Assembly: GCA_910587635.1 (NCBI GenBank)
Contig: CAJUNB010000027.1
Location: 1-64,000 of the forward strand
Length of the DNA stretch: 64,000 nucleotides
Origin: an uncultured Lachnospiraceae bacterium
GTDB taxonomy: Bacteria > Bacillota > Clostridia > Lachnospirales > Lachnospiraceae
Direction: 5' to 3'
Part shown: positions 21,836 through 31,193 of the stretch, piece after piece
Layout: each line of letters begins with the position of its first letter
Numbering within the stretch: the stretch's first letter is position 1
Translations under genes and position numbers: made by a program
The notes under the pieces: generated by a model
What the model was told of the DNA's origin: nothing
The model's input: the letters and a program-made list of their open reading frames with translations, nothing else
The model's database searches: none

Positions 21836-24388
21836 TTATACCACAAGGGAGAAGACAATCACAACTTTAAAGAGATCACCGTCAGAAAAAACTTCAAATT
21901 TCCCCTTCTGAAGTTCGGTGAGATTTTTGGCGATAGACAACCCCAGGCCGCTGCCTTCTGTCGTCCTCGCCACATCTCCCCGAATAAACCGCTCCGTCAG
22001 ATCTTTCGCATCAATATTCAGGGGCTGAGCGGAAATGTTTTTAATGGACAGACGCACTTTACCGGGGCCTTTCTCCTCCGGTATTTTTTTCGTATCTACA
22101 TAGACTCTCGTATGTTCCAATGCGTATTTATATACATTATTGAACAGGTTCTCCACAACCCTCCATATATATCTGGAATCCGCATAAATGAGAAGCTGTC
22201 CTTCTTCCATCCCGACTATTGTCTGTAGATCCCGTTCCTGGAATTTTTCCATGAATTCTCCCATCGCCTGATTGATCAGCTCTGTCAGATCCAGTTTGTC
22301 ACACTGTAGTACAATATTTCCCGAAGATATCTTGGAAGCCTCTACCAGGTCTTCTGTTAGCTGTTTCAATCTCTGAGATTTATTATCAAGTATTTCCAGA
22401 TACCCTTTTATTTTCTCATTTTCTACCGGTTCTCTTTTGATCAGATCCACATAGTTGATAATGGAAGTCAGCGGCGTTTTAATATCATGAGATACATTTG
22501 TAATCAAATCGGCTTTCGTCCGTTCGTCCTTCATACTTGTCTCCACCGCCTGTCTGATCCCATTTCCAATACTGTTCACCGCTTCGGCAAAAATCCTGCT
22601 GTCTCCATGCATTTTTTCCACATCAATCTGATAATCCAGATCACCGCCACGGATATTTTCGATTCCTTCCAGTATTCTTCGCTGGACCTTCCTGTCATAG
22701 TAGAGGAACAACCCTATCAGAATATCCACTACAAGAGCCATAAATGTCCCCCATTCGGGATCAAAAGGATTGTCCAGCCCGATAAAGAACAGATTGACCC
22801 CAACAAACAACAAATAGGGTACCCATACTCTTACAATAAGTCTGCTGTCATCATATATTTTCATCAGCAAATACTTTCCCTTCAAAAAAAGCTGATAAAT
22901 AAAGAAATGTTTCCAGAACACTTTCGCTTTGATTCTTCTGACCAGCCCGAACCAAAAGAGAAGAAAAGCACTCCCGGTTGCAGCCGTTCCCACTGCAACA
23001 GCCGCCAGAATCTCCATTTTGCTTTCCGGGGTACTGACGTACAGGCCGCTTGCCGCTGCCACTGTCATCACAAACAGACCACAAATGAATACAGCACCGG
23101 AAATAAACCATGGCTCCGTATACCATCTATCAAACCAGTTCAGTTTGATGCCTTCCACACCCTTTTTATATCCTGACATAAGTGTCATAAAAATAAGCAA
23201 AACAACCGCTAGAATGCCACTGATCCCACTGGCAAGAACAAAGAAATAACCCGGCATCGCTCTGGCATAACTTTCCTTAGCATGATAAAAAGCATCCTGG
23301 TAAGGAAAAGAGGTATCCACTCCCACCCAGATCGTAGTCTCATCAGGATAAGCGTACCGAAATTTATACCATATATCTCTGACTACCCTTTCATTGATGG
23401 GAATATTGCTCTCATAGGTAAAATAAGCAGGAGCAAAGCAAAGACGCCGTTCTGTCACTGTATTAAAATAATTGTTAATTTCTTCTAAACTTCTCTCCTT
23501 AATATTGGCATAGATTTCCGTTTCTTTTCCCCGCTCCAAAAGGATACAATATTTCAGATTAGAGTTATTCTCAGCATAATAATCCTGGTATTCTTTATAT
23601 GAAACATAGTTATCTGCGAGAAGGCTGACCGTTTCCTCCAGATAAAATACCATTGTCTGTAGTTCTTCCACACTTTCCACATGAGCAAGAATAGATCTCC
23701 CGTCAGCGGGAAGATAATACTCCACCGGCACAGATATAGATTCCTCTTCTTCCATCTCCAGAACAATTTCTGATGCTGCTTCAGAGGGCGGCACCCCCAC
23801 AGTTGTCGTTTCTCCATCCTGTGCCACATTGATACCCAGATTTCCGGCTCTACTCTCCACCATCTCGCCTTCTGACATATCCCACAATATCTCTTCTGTT
23901 TTTGAGTCTTTCTCTCTCTCCGTTTCTCTGTGAGCTTCCCGGATCATTTCTTCTACTTCACTTTGGGAATATTCCATAAGCGAAACACCGTCCCTGGCCT
24001 GTCCCCATTTGATCAGATCCCCCAGATGATAGGTGATCCCGGTATCTTCTACTGGCATTTCTTCGAAATGTCTGGCATATTGCTCAATGTCAATTTCCTT
24101 TGATTCATCAAACACACCATCTGTCTCAAGCTGGCTCCGAATCACACAGTAACGCACCACAGATTCCAGACTGTCCCTGACCATGGCATTGAAAGCCTCC
24201 GATTCTTCAAAAACGGTCTTACGGGAAAATGGATTCACATAGTATCCCTGTATTCCTCGTCGGGAAGAAACTGTTATGACAGAATTGCAGAAGGCCATTC
24301 CCATACAGACCGTACACAGTATCATCAACACAATTTCTGCTATTATCGCTGTCAGTTTTACACCGGCACCATATTTTCCTGTTTTCAT
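21836..24388 (-). CDS. large membrane sensor histidine kinase
   Basis: The product is about 850 aa. The start is taken at 24388, six codons into the longest frame, because AGGAGGG lies 6 nt before that ATG. Order of parts: N-terminal membrane segment (residues about 10-35), a long extracytoplasmic region (to about 360), a cluster of hydrophobic segments (about 365-550), a HAMP-like linker, HisKA with the phosphorylated His in NVSHDIKTPLTS (about residue 634), and HATPase_c with NLFNNVYKYA and GSGLGLSIAKNL. The response regulator gene lies just upstream. The stimulus is unknown; the large outer domain suggests a cell-wall or extracellular signal. Confidence 0.95.
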   Translation of the reverse strand: MKTGKYGAGVKLTAIIAEIVLMILCTVCMGMAFCNSVITVSSRRGIQGYYVNPFSRKTVFEESEAFNAMVRDSLESVVRYCVIRSQLETDGVFDESKEIDIEQYARHFEEMPVEDTGITYHLGDLIKWGQARDGVSLMEYSQSEVEEMIREAHRETEREKDSKTEEILWDMSEGEMVESRAGNLGINVAQDGETTTVGVPPSEAASEIVLEMEEEESISVPVEYYLPADGRSILAHVESVEELQTMVFYLEETVSLLADNYVSYKEYQDYYAENNSNLKYCILLERGKETEIYANIKERSLEEINNYFNTVTERRLCFAPAYFTYESNIPINERVVRDIWYKFRYAYPDETTIWVGVDTSFPYQDAFYHAKESYARAMPGYFFVLASGISGILAVVLLIFMTLMSGYKKGVEGIKLNWFDRWYTEPWFISGAVFICGLFVMTVAAASGLYVSTPESKMEILAAVAVGTAATGSAFLLFWFGLVRRIKAKVFWKHFFIYQLFLKGKYLLMKIYDDSRLIVRVWVPYLLFVGVNLFFIGLDNPFDPEWGTFMALVVDILIGLFLYYDRKVQRRILEGIENIRGGDLDYQIDVEKMHGDSRIFAEAVNSIGNGIRQAVETSMKDERTKADLITNVSHDIKTPLTSIINYVDLIKREPVENEKIKGYLEILDNKSQRLKQLTEDLVEASKISSGNIVLQCDKLDLTELINQAMGEFMEKFQERDLQTIVGMEEGQLLIYADSRYIWRVVENLFNNVYKYALEHTRVYVDTKKIPEEKGPGKVRLSIKNISAQPLNIDAKDLTERFIRGDVARTTEGSGLGLSIAKNLTELQKGKFEVFSDGDLFKVVIVFSLVV

Positions 24389-24468
24389 GGCCATCCCTCC
24401 TGTCATCTTTTCCTTCCATGGAAAGTTACTTTGTCATGTTATGGAATCAAAACGAAATCATCTGCCTG

Positions 24469-25164
24469 CTATTTGTCTACCTTATATCCGACGCCCCAAA
24501 CTACCTTCAGGTAACGGGGTTCTTTCGGATTGATTTCGATTTTTTCCCGGATATGTCTGATATGCACTGCCACTGTATTATCTGCTCCGATTGCCTCTTC
24601 GTTCCATATATTTTCATAGATCTGATTGATAGAAAATACCTTTCCCTGATTTTTTACGAGAAGCAGCAGTATATTATATTCGATCGGAGTCAGCTTTACT
24701 GGTTCCTCATCAACTGTCACTTCCTTTGTCACATCATTGATCGTCAGGCCTCCCGCCTGATAGATCCGATCCGTCTCCTGCGTATTTCCAATACTTCCCA
24801 GTTTCGTATATCTCCGCAGATGAGATTTGACCCGTGCTGTCAACTCCAGTGGATTGAAAGGTTTTGTCACATAGTCATCTGCTCCGATATTCAGCCCCAG
24901 TATTTTATCCGCATCTTCAGATTTTGCAGAAAGAATAATAATCGGAATACTGTATTTCTCCCGTATTTTTAAGGTAGCATGTATGCCATCCATCTTGGGC
25001 ATCATCACATCTACGATCAACAGATGTATCTCCTCTTTTTCCAGTATACGAATCGCTCCGATTCCGTCATAGGCCTTAAATACCCGATAGCCTTCCTGTA
25101 CCAGATAGATTTCAATTGCTTCCACGATCGCCTTGTCATCATCACAAACTAAAATATTTGCCAT
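24469..25164 (-). CDS. OmpR/PhoB-family response regulator
   Basis: The 231-aa protein has a receiver domain with acidic pocket CDDD (residues 7-10), phosphoacceptor Asp52 in IVDVMMP, conserved Lys in TKPFNPLE, and a C-terminal winged-helix DNA-binding domain (residues about 130-230) with HIRHIREKIE. It is co-transcribed with the histidine kinase 80 bp downstream and presumably is its partner. GGAGAAG precedes the ATG. The region upstream holds an ATTTAAG-N5-CTTAAAT inverted repeat (25263-25285 area) that could be an operator. Confidence 0.96.
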   Translation of the reverse strand: MANILVCDDDKAIVEAIEIYLVQEGYRVFKAYDGIGAIRILEKEEIHLLIVDVMMPKMDGIHATLKIREKYSIPIIILSAKSEDADKILGLNIGADDYVTKPFNPLELTARVKSHLRRYTKLGSIGNTQETDRIYQAGGLTINDVTKEVTVDEEPVKLTPIEYNILLLLVKNQGKVFSINQIYENIWNEEAIGADNTVAVHIRHIREKIEINPKEPRYLKVVWGVGYKVDK

Positions 25165-25301
25165 TTTTCTTCTCCATTAATATCATGTGCTTTCGAGGGT
25201 ATCTTTTGTTCACTCTAGGGTAATTTTATCTTATCAAATGCTTATTAAGACATTCCTGTTGTTTTATTTAAGTTTTTCTTAAATCTCTATCTTTCATGAA
25301 A

Positions 25302-25450
25302 AAAGTGGACAAGTCCATATCAACTCTCTCAATCATGAGGGACTTGGACACTTTGCTGCAACGAGTACGGTCACACAGTGACATTTTCCTCTCACACGAG
25401 TGCATATATTATATTCTTCTATAGGAAATGCAAAACAATTTCCTATAGAA
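25302..25450. repeat. dispersed ~150-bp repeat, copy 1
   Basis: It is homologous along its length to 31809-31970. Internal hairpin: the arm starting AAAGTGGACAAGTCC (25302-25316) pairs with GGACTTGGACACTTT (25340-25354). In copy 2 the same stem has AAAGCG and CGCTTT, a compensatory T-A to C-G change. The block also shares GGTCACA..TGACAT and CTCNCACGARTG segments and GCAAAACAATTTC. It lies between the response regulator gene and pgeF, and its end overlaps the pgeF stop codon. It contains no gene; a short minus-strand frame through it is an extension of a pgeF shadow frame. Confidence 0.8.
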
Positions 25451-25453
25451 GAA
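25414..25453 (-). repeat. perfect 16-bp inverted repeat overlapping the pgeF stop codon
   Basis: Arms 25414-25429 and 25438-25453 are perfectly complementary with an 8-nt loop. The pgeF stop codon (25443-25445) is inside the right arm. No run of T follows on the minus strand, so classical termination is uncertain; it may protect the transcript end. Only the loop side of this palindrome is conserved in the other repeat copy. Confidence 0.8.
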
Positions 25454-26303
25454 CAAGAAATGCGCCGAGATTTCCTCTTTTCCCGTTGGAAGCCCGATGA
25501 GAAAACAGGAAATTTGGATTGCAACACGTGCAAATATCTGTCACACTGATATTTCTCTTGGGGATACCGGCTTCCTCCAGTATACGCCGGTTCGCTTCCC
25601 ACAGATCCAGCATATATTTGCCTCCGCCCTTTTCTGTCAGCAGCTTTCCGTCCGCTCTCTGTCCAGATGGCAGAAAAATCTCCCAAAACTGCTTCGCCAC
25701 ATCTTCACTGACTTCATAACAGCTGCCACAGATGGAAGGACCGATAGCAGCCAGCATATCTTTCGGTTTACATCCAAACGCCCTTTCCATCGCCTCCACA
25801 GTTCCCTTTCCTATCTTTCCCACGGTTCCCTTCCAGCCCGAATGTGACAGACCGATCGCCCGTCTCACCGGATCTACAAAAAACAGCGGCACACAGTCCG
25901 CAAAGAATGCGGACAGTACAATTCCGGGTCTGTCAGTGACCAGACCGTCCACATCCTCATAGTCTTGCTCTCTTACAATCCCCTTTCCCCTGTCTTGCTC
26001 CGTCACAACTCTCACATTTGTTGTATGCGTCTGATCTGTGAAAACGAAATCCGCTACGTCCCTGCCCAGCAATGTTCCGATTCGGCGGAAATTTTCATCT
26101 ACATTTTCTTTTTCATCCCCTCTGTGATAGCTCAGATTCATACTGCCTATATCTCCCTGACTGACACCTCCCAGCCTTGTGGAAAACAGATGATCCACTA
26201 CACCACTCTCCTCCAGGGACGGAAAAGTCAGATACACCAGTTCTTTCTCTTTTTGTATAACCGGACTTTTTCCTGCTTCACTTTTTTTCCGTATTATTTC
26301 CAT
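25443..26303 (-). CDS. pgeF: PgeF/YfiH (LACC1-like) multicopper-type purine nucleoside phosphorylase family
   Basis: The 286-aa cytosolic protein is of the family first called polyphenol oxidase, with purine nucleoside phosphorylase/adenosine deaminase activity in characterised members. The three zinc-site residues are visible: His in TDQTHTTNV, Cys in FADCVPLFFVDP and His in GLSHSGWKGT. The ATG at 26303 is chosen over an upstream frame extension because GGAGAGGAG lies just before it. It follows yraN in the same direction, separated by about 170 bp. Confidence 0.95.
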   Translation of the reverse strand: MEIIRKKSEAGKSPVIQKEKELVYLTFPSLEESGVVDHLFSTRLGGVSQGDIGSMNLSYHRGDEKENVDENFRRIGTLLGRDVADFVFTDQTHTTNVRVVTEQDRGKGIVREQDYEDVDGLVTDRPGIVLSAFFADCVPLFFVDPVRRAIGLSHSGWKGTVGKIGKGTVEAMERAFGCKPKDMLAAIGPSICGSCYEVSEDVAKQFWEIFLPSGQRADGKLLTEKGGGKYMLDLWEANRRILEEAGIPKRNISVTDICTCCNPNFLFSHRASNGKRGNLGAFLVLL

Positions 26304-26471
26304 TTTTTCTCCTCTCCGCGAGCTGCGCATCTTTACATATACAGGCTCTCTGTATATGTAAAAACCGGCAGTAATCCCCTTCCGGCAGGTTTCATTTCTG
26401 CATGAAAGCGGCACTTTCCGGCTTTGACTCCTTCCACTATTTATTCTCATTTGGCATTTTTTCTTCTGTGT

Positions 26472-26879
26472 TTACCACTGAAATTCGAATGCGTCTTCTA
26501 TATGAGAAATACTTCCGTCTTCATAAATACCTATGACATCAAATCTGCATGGTGTATCCATACCATAACCATGTTCCCTATAATAATGCATTGCCGTCCG
26601 ACAAATACGTCTCTGTTTCCTTTTATCCACGGCCTCCAGTGCATCACCACACCGACAGCTTCCCCGGTATTTTACTTCCACAATAATATAGACCGCCTCT
26701 TTTTTTGCCACGATATCAATCTCTCCATACCTGTTTCGATAATTTCTGTTCAGAATCAGATACCCTTCCTCGCTGAGATATTGTGCGGCAATCTCCTCAT
26801 ATCTTGCTCCTGCAAGGCGCTTATTTTTCTCAAATTTCATGTTTGCGGCTTTTTTCACCTTCCTGTATTCTTTCCTCAT
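26472..26879 (-). CDS. YraN-family (UPF0102) putative endonuclease
   Basis: The product is up to 135 aa; Met14 (MKFEKNKRLAG) is an alternative start. It shows the restriction-endonuclease-like core of the family: GARYEEIAAQYLSEEGY, RYGEIDIVAKK (Glu and Asp), and VEVKYRG, i.e. a PD-(D/E)XK arrangement. Its role is unknown; members are often next to rnhB, as here with two genes between. It lies 13 bp after the FlhB-like gene. Confidence 0.92.
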   Translation of the reverse strand: MRKEYRKVKKAANMKFEKNKRLAGARYEEIAAQYLSEEGYLILNRNYRNRYGEIDIVAKKEAVYIIVEVKYRGSCRCGDALEAVDKRKQRRICRTAMHYYREHGYGMDTPCRFDVIGIYEDGSISHIEDAFEFQW

Positions 26880-26892
26880 CCACGACTGCCTT

Positions 26893-27177
26893 TTATTTCA
26901 TCAGCTTCGCCTTGATTTTATCCATGGCATCTACAAATACAAGAATTTCTGCCACAGCTTCATACAATTCTGGCGGAATCGATTCACCAATCTCCAGCCG
27001 GGACAATGTATTGGCAAGCTTGCTGTCTTCATGGACAGGTACCTGCGCCTCATTTGCCTTTTCTATGATCCTCTCTGCCAGCGCCCCTTTCCCACTCGCT
27101 ACGACTTTGGGGGCAGCATCATCCGGGTCATAGGAAAGGGCAATCGCCTGTTTCGGTTTTTCCTTTCCGTTTTGCAT
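26893..27177 (-). CDS. FlhB C-terminal-domain-like protein (YlqH type)
   Basis: The 94-aa soluble protein corresponds to the cytoplasmic C-terminal domain of FlhB/EscU export switch proteins: AIALSYDPDDAAPKVVASG and ALAERIIEKANEAQVPVHED match that fold, but the NPTH autocleavage motif is replaced (YDPDD) and no membrane part is present. The start at 27177 has GAGGAGAGG just upstream. Bacillus has the same arrangement (ylqG-ylqH after rnhB). Stand-alone copies have been proposed to act with or replace flagellar export components. Confidence 0.88.
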   Translation of the reverse strand: MQNGKEKPKQAIALSYDPDDAAPKVVASGKGALAERIIEKANEAQVPVHEDSKLANTLSRLEIGESIPPELYEAVAEILVFVDAMDKIKAKLMK

Positions 27178-27188
27178 ATTTCCTCTCC

Positions 27189-28928
27189 TCATGCCCTCAC
27201 ATCAAAAGACTGACTGCCGATCATACTCACATTTTTATCCGTCTTCAGTATTTCTTCCATTACACCTCCTGATTCCTCTCTTAACATCAGTTTCGCATTT
27301 GCCTGATATCCTTTTTCCGTCAGTCGCTTTGTCAACATATCCATATTTTTTTCCAAAAGTATCAGGCTAGCCTCATCTTCCAGATAGAAATTTGTATTGA
27401 TTCTGCCCTGTTCCATCGCCACATATACGTCCACCATACCCAGATGTTCCATATCCAAATGCAGAAACGCACTGACTGTTCCCTCTCTTTTCGCCAGACT
27501 TTTTTTATTTGTATACACATACAGTTCTCCGTGGGCATTTTCTCCTCTGAATTTCAAAGGTAGCTGCACATACGTATATGTCTGATTCAACTGGTTCATG
27601 AAATCTACGTTTTCTCTTATAGTTTCCACACTTTTATACAGGGGAGAATCCGCCTTTACAGACTCCGACAAAGCCTGTGTCAATTGTCTCGTCTGTTCAT
27701 TCAATCGTTCATACAGCCTGGAAACACTCTCCTTTTCCACACTTCCCGGTGTGGTAAGCATCCATTGACTGTCCATTTTTGACTGGAATATTTTCTGGAA
27801 CCCTTTGGAAAGAAACAGATCTTTCACCGCCTCCTGGGTTCCCCGGTCCCCGGCATGAAGGCTCAGTTCTTTGACGGCCCGATACAGCGCTTCCTTTCCA
27901 ATCTCTCCCCGCAAAATCTGCCCTGCCAATTCGCTGCTCCCACCGGCTTTACGTATGAGCGCTGCCAGATTTGACCGATCCTCTTTGGGAATTGCACCCT
28001 CCTCTTTGTCCAGCTTCCCGGAGCCTTCCAGTTCACTTCCCGGCTCCTCCAATATGTCTGACACGATTTTCTCAGCTGTTTTTACGATAATCTCCCCTGA
28101 ACCGTCTTCCGTAACAACCATTGATACAGGGGTTTCCCCGACAACCGTCCCGCCTTTTCCCGCTTCCGCCGTACCTGTTCCCTCTGACGGCAACACTCCT
28201 TCCATTTCGCCCGGAGCTTCTCCCAATTTCCCTTCGAAGATCGTCAACAGCTGACTGATAAACGCCGCTGCCTCCCGGGGACTTCCGGTTGCAAAAATAT
28301 CCAGTACAGCCTGAGGAATCTCCTCTGCCACCTGGGAAAAAGAAGCAAGTAACTGGTGTTCATAATTTTTATAAGCTTCAAACTGCATGATATTTTCCGG
28401 CGTTACCGGAATCTGAAGCCTGTTCATCTGTACAATTGAGGAAATATTCTCCTCGGGCACACTGAGGATCTGTCGATACATATCCTGCAGAGAATTTTTG
28501 TCAATAGACATTCCTTCTTCCATCATGGAAAATACCATCTGCATACTCTTTCCGTTAATCTCAATTCCCGCCTGATCAAGAGCCCGCAGAGCCGTACTCT
28601 CCTGTGCCATGTTCTGAAACAGAGGCCGCAGAGCAAGAAGCCCGGAAGAATTGGAACGCACCTGGAAAGTAACAGTCTGTCCTGTTGCCATCTGTACCTC
28701 TTTTTCCATCTTCGCTGTAACGACAGTATCTTTCGCAATCCGTATCTGTATCTCATCCCCTTCTCTTCCCACGACTTCCCCGCTCATCGTCTGACCCGGA
28801 GATAAATTTCTCACCTGATCCGCAGTCTGCACTTTTCCGCTTCCTTCCGGCCTTGCTCCAGAAGAAGAAACCGTCTTTTTACCTGATAGATTTGAAGATA
28901 ATAGACTTGCCAGATTATTATATATCAT
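27189..28928 (-). CDS. FliK-like hook-length-control domain protein (YlqG type)
   Basis: The 579-aa protein is low in aromatic residues with a Ser/Gly/Glu-rich central part. An N-terminal part (GQTMSGEVVGREGDEIQIRI, residues about 45-64) looks like an OB/beta segment, and the C-terminal 120 residues (LKFRGENAHGELYVYTNKK, VYVAMEQGRINTNFYLED) resemble the FliK C-terminal domain. The gene overlaps the FlhB-like gene at its end, so both may act together in protein export. No other flagellar structural gene is in the window. Confidence 0.75.
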   Translation of the reverse strand: MIYNNLASLLSSNLSGKKTVSSSGARPEGSGKVQTADQVRNLSPGQTMSGEVVGREGDEIQIRIAKDTVVTAKMEKEVQMATGQTVTFQVRSNSSGLLALRPLFQNMAQESTALRALDQAGIEINGKSMQMVFSMMEEGMSIDKNSLQDMYRQILSVPEENISSIVQMNRLQIPVTPENIMQFEAYKNYEHQLLASFSQVAEEIPQAVLDIFATGSPREAAAFISQLLTIFEGKLGEAPGEMEGVLPSEGTGTAEAGKGGTVVGETPVSMVVTEDGSGEIIVKTAEKIVSDILEEPGSELEGSGKLDKEEGAIPKEDRSNLAALIRKAGGSSELAGQILRGEIGKEALYRAVKELSLHAGDRGTQEAVKDLFLSKGFQKIFQSKMDSQWMLTTPGSVEKESVSRLYERLNEQTRQLTQALSESVKADSPLYKSVETIRENVDFMNQLNQTYTYVQLPLKFRGENAHGELYVYTNKKSLAKREGTVSAFLHLDMEHLGMVDVYVAMEQGRINTNFYLEDEASLILLEKNMDMLTKRLTEKGYQANAKLMLREESGGVMEEILKTDKNVSMIGSQSFDVRA

Positions 28929-28999
28929 GATGCCTCCTGTTTCTGCTTTCTTCCCGGATGCCGCTATCAGCTGCTACTTCTGTTCTCGTGAACAAAAAA

Positions 29000-29767
29000 T
29001 CACTCCGGCATCTCCAGATTACGAAGAAAACTCTTTCTGTGAATTGGACTAGGACCAAGTCTTTTCAACGCATCGATATGGGCTGTTGAGCCATACCCTT
29101 TGTTGGATGCGAAGTCATAGCCCGGAAGTAAGCTGTCATATTCCATCATCATCCGATCTCTCGTCACTTTTGCCACAATACTGGCTGCCGCAATGGAAAT
29201 GCTTTTGGCATCTCCTTTGATGATCGGCACCTGCCGTATCTCCACATCGGGTATTGTCACCGCATCGTTCAACAGAATATCCGGTCTATGGCACAGCTTA
29301 CCTATCGCCTGCCGCATGGCCTCATAAGTGGCCTGGAGAATATTAATTTCATCAATTCTTTCCGGGCTGACAAATCCCAGACCAACGCCCAACGCTTTCT
29401 CAATAATTATATCGTACAATTCCTCTCTTTTTTTAGCCGTAAGCCGTTTGGAGTCATTTAAATATAATATTCTGCAGTCTTTTGGCAACATAACGGCACC
29501 TGCCACCACAGGACCGGCAAGTGGTCCTCTCCCCACCTCATCGATACCACATATATAAGAATACTCACTATATTTCTTTTCATAAAAACACATCGCCTCT
29601 ATACGGGATAGTTCTTTTTCATAATCTGCCATTTTTTTTCGGGCGATGTCTGCCAGTTTTCTGACACCGGCTCTGTCATCCTCTTTATATGTATTGATAA
29701 AAACAGGCAGCCTGGATACATCCGCTGCCTGTAATTCTGCTCTTATTTTGCTAATCGTCTGCTTCAT
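29000..29767 (-). CDS. rnhB: ribonuclease HII
   Basis: It removes ribonucleotides and RNA from RNA-DNA hybrids. The 255-aa protein carries the catalytic motif GIDEVGRGPLAGPVVAGAV (Asp76-Glu77), LNDSKRLTAKKRE, and a DAVTIPD / KVTRDRMM region with the further acidic ligands. An N-terminal helical extension of about 70 residues precedes the catalytic core, as in Bacillus and Clostridia forms. lepB lies 16 bp upstream. Confidence 0.97.
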   Translation of the reverse strand: MKQTISKIRAELQAADVSRLPVFINTYKEDDRAGVRKLADIARKKMADYEKELSRIEAMCFYEKKYSEYSYICGIDEVGRGPLAGPVVAGAVMLPKDCRILYLNDSKRLTAKKREELYDIIIEKALGVGLGFVSPERIDEINILQATYEAMRQAIGKLCHRPDILLNDAVTIPDVEIRQVPIIKGDAKSISIAAASIVAKVTRDRMMMEYDSLLPGYDFASNKGYGSTAHIDALKRLGPSPIHRKSFLRNLEMPE

Positions 29768-29782
29768 CTCTGCCGCACTTTC

Positions 29783-30322
29783 CTACTGATGTCTCAGTAT
29801 TCCAAACTTTTCAAATGGCCATATTCTGAGAAAGGCCCGTCCGATAATATCCTTCCGCTTAATATTGCCCACACTGGGATCTCTGCTGTCCGAACTGTGG
29901 TTCCGATTGTCCCCCAGCACAAAGTATTCGTCTTCTGCCAGTGTGATCTCTTCCCAGGCCCGTCCCGGCGATTCCATAATTTCCCTGCCGTAAGACTCCT
30001 CCAGCACCTCACCATCAATATAAATATTGCCTTCTCCGTCGATTTGCACCCGTTCTCCCGGCATACCGATAATACGTTTGATATAATACGTATCTTCTTC
30101 ATATTCAAAAGGAAAGACAATGATATCAAACCGCTTCGGTTCGCTAAACCGATAAGATATCTTATCTACAATCAGATTATCCTCATCACTGAGGGTAGTC
30201 TCCATGGAACTGCCGCTCACCTGAGTCCGTTGCCCCACAAAAGTAATGACAAGATAAGTCAATACGAGTACAACGAGCAAATATATACTTGTGTCCAGTA
30301 ATTCTTTGACAATTTTTTTCAT
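29783..30322 (-). CDS. lepB: signal peptidase I (first of two)
   Basis: The 179-aa membrane-anchored protease cleaves secretory signal peptides outside the membrane. One N-terminal membrane segment (residues about 8-29), nucleophile Ser39 in SGSSMETTL, general-base Lys82 in YYIKRIIGMPGE, and the C-terminal box GDNRNHSSDSR are all present. It is separated from a second signal peptidase gene by rbgA, so the window carries two related but distinct copies. Confidence 0.97.
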   Translation of the reverse strand: MKKIVKELLDTSIYLLVVLVLTYLVITFVGQRTQVSGSSMETTLSDEDNLIVDKISYRFSEPKRFDIIVFPFEYEEDTYYIKRIIGMPGERVQIDGEGNIYIDGEVLEESYGREIMESPGRAWEEITLAEDEYFVLGDNRNHSSDSRDPSVGNIKRKDIIGRAFLRIWPFEKFGILRHQ

Positions 30323-30334
30323 CTTATCTTCCGC

Positions 30335-31177
30335 TCACTCCGGTTTTTCCAGAGTAATCCTTCCCAGCTTTCCATTTCTGAATTCTTCCATTAACATGGC
30401 AGAAGCCTTTCTCAGATCAGGCTCTTCTCCTTTTGTAAAACACCTGCGCCTGATACAGATTTCCTGCAACAGAGAAAAATTTTCTCCCGTTTCCTCTATA
30501 CCGAACCGATTCTGCAGCGTTCCCGGATACAACTGCCGTAAGAGTCCGATCAATTCCACTGCCAGTTCTTCGGTTAGGAGAATTTCATCTTTGATCGATC
30601 CAATCAGGGCAAGCAAAAGCCCCACCTGTTGATCTTCGAATTTCGGCCAGAGAATCCCGGGCGTATCCAGCATCTCCACACCTTTTCCAAGACGAATCCA
30701 CTGTTTTCCCTTTGTCACTCCCGGTTTATTTCCTGTCTTTGTACATGCTTTGCCGGCAAAGGCATTGATAAAAGTGGATTTTCCCACATTGGGTATCCCC
30801 ACCACCATGGCACGAACCGGTCTGTTTAAAATCCCTCTTTTTCTGTCTCTCTCGATTTTTTCCCTGCAGGCTTCCCGTACGACAGACTGAATCGATCTGA
30901 CTCCGGCTCCGGACCTGGAATTAACTTCCACAGCATAAAAGCCCTTTTTCTGAAAATATTCCATCCAAATCTTATTAGCAGTCTCGTCCGCCAGATCCGA
31001 TTTATTCAATATGATCAGGCGGGACTTATTTTTCCCGATCTCATCGATATCGGGATTCCTGCTGCTCGTTGGGATTCTGGCATCCACCAACTCTATCATC
31101 AGATCGATAAGCTTGCTGTTTTCCTGCATCATACGTTTTGCTTTCGTCATATGCCCAGGATACCATTGATAATTCAT
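30335..31177 (-). CDS. rbgA: 50S ribosome assembly GTPase RbgA (YlqF)
   Basis: The 280-aa circularly permuted GTPase has the G4 motif NKSDL (residues about 57-61) ahead of the P-loop GIPNVGKSTF (about 128-137) and DTPG, as in RbgA/YlqF. The N-terminus INYQWYPGHMTKA-type (here NYQWYPGHMTKAKRMM) is a family signature. It acts late in 50S assembly. It lies between two lepB genes, an arrangement compatible with the Bacillus order rplS-ylqF-rnhB. Confidence 0.97.
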   Translation of the reverse strand: MNYQWYPGHMTKAKRMMQENSKLIDLMIELVDARIPTSSRNPDIDEIGKNKSRLIILNKSDLADETANKIWMEYFQKKGFYAVEVNSRSGAGVRSIQSVVREACREKIERDRKRGILNRPVRAMVVGIPNVGKSTFINAFAGKACTKTGNKPGVTKGKQWIRLGKGVEMLDTPGILWPKFEDQQVGLLLALIGSIKDEILLTEELAVELIGLLRQLYPGTLQNRFGIEETGENFSLLQEICIRRRCFTKGEEPDLRKASAMLMEEFRNGKLGRITLEKPE

Positions 31178-31193
31178 GTACTGCCCCTTTTGT

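Noticed and set aside
21466..21858. Several short frames on both strands between 21466 and 21858
   Set aside because: Their peptides follow the palindromes and duplications (repeated GRARKTS-like segments); these are products of repeat DNA.
25333..25686. Minus-strand frame of about 117 codons through the dispersed repeat
   Set aside because: It overlaps pgeF in another frame and continues into the repeat; no start signal and no recognisable domain.
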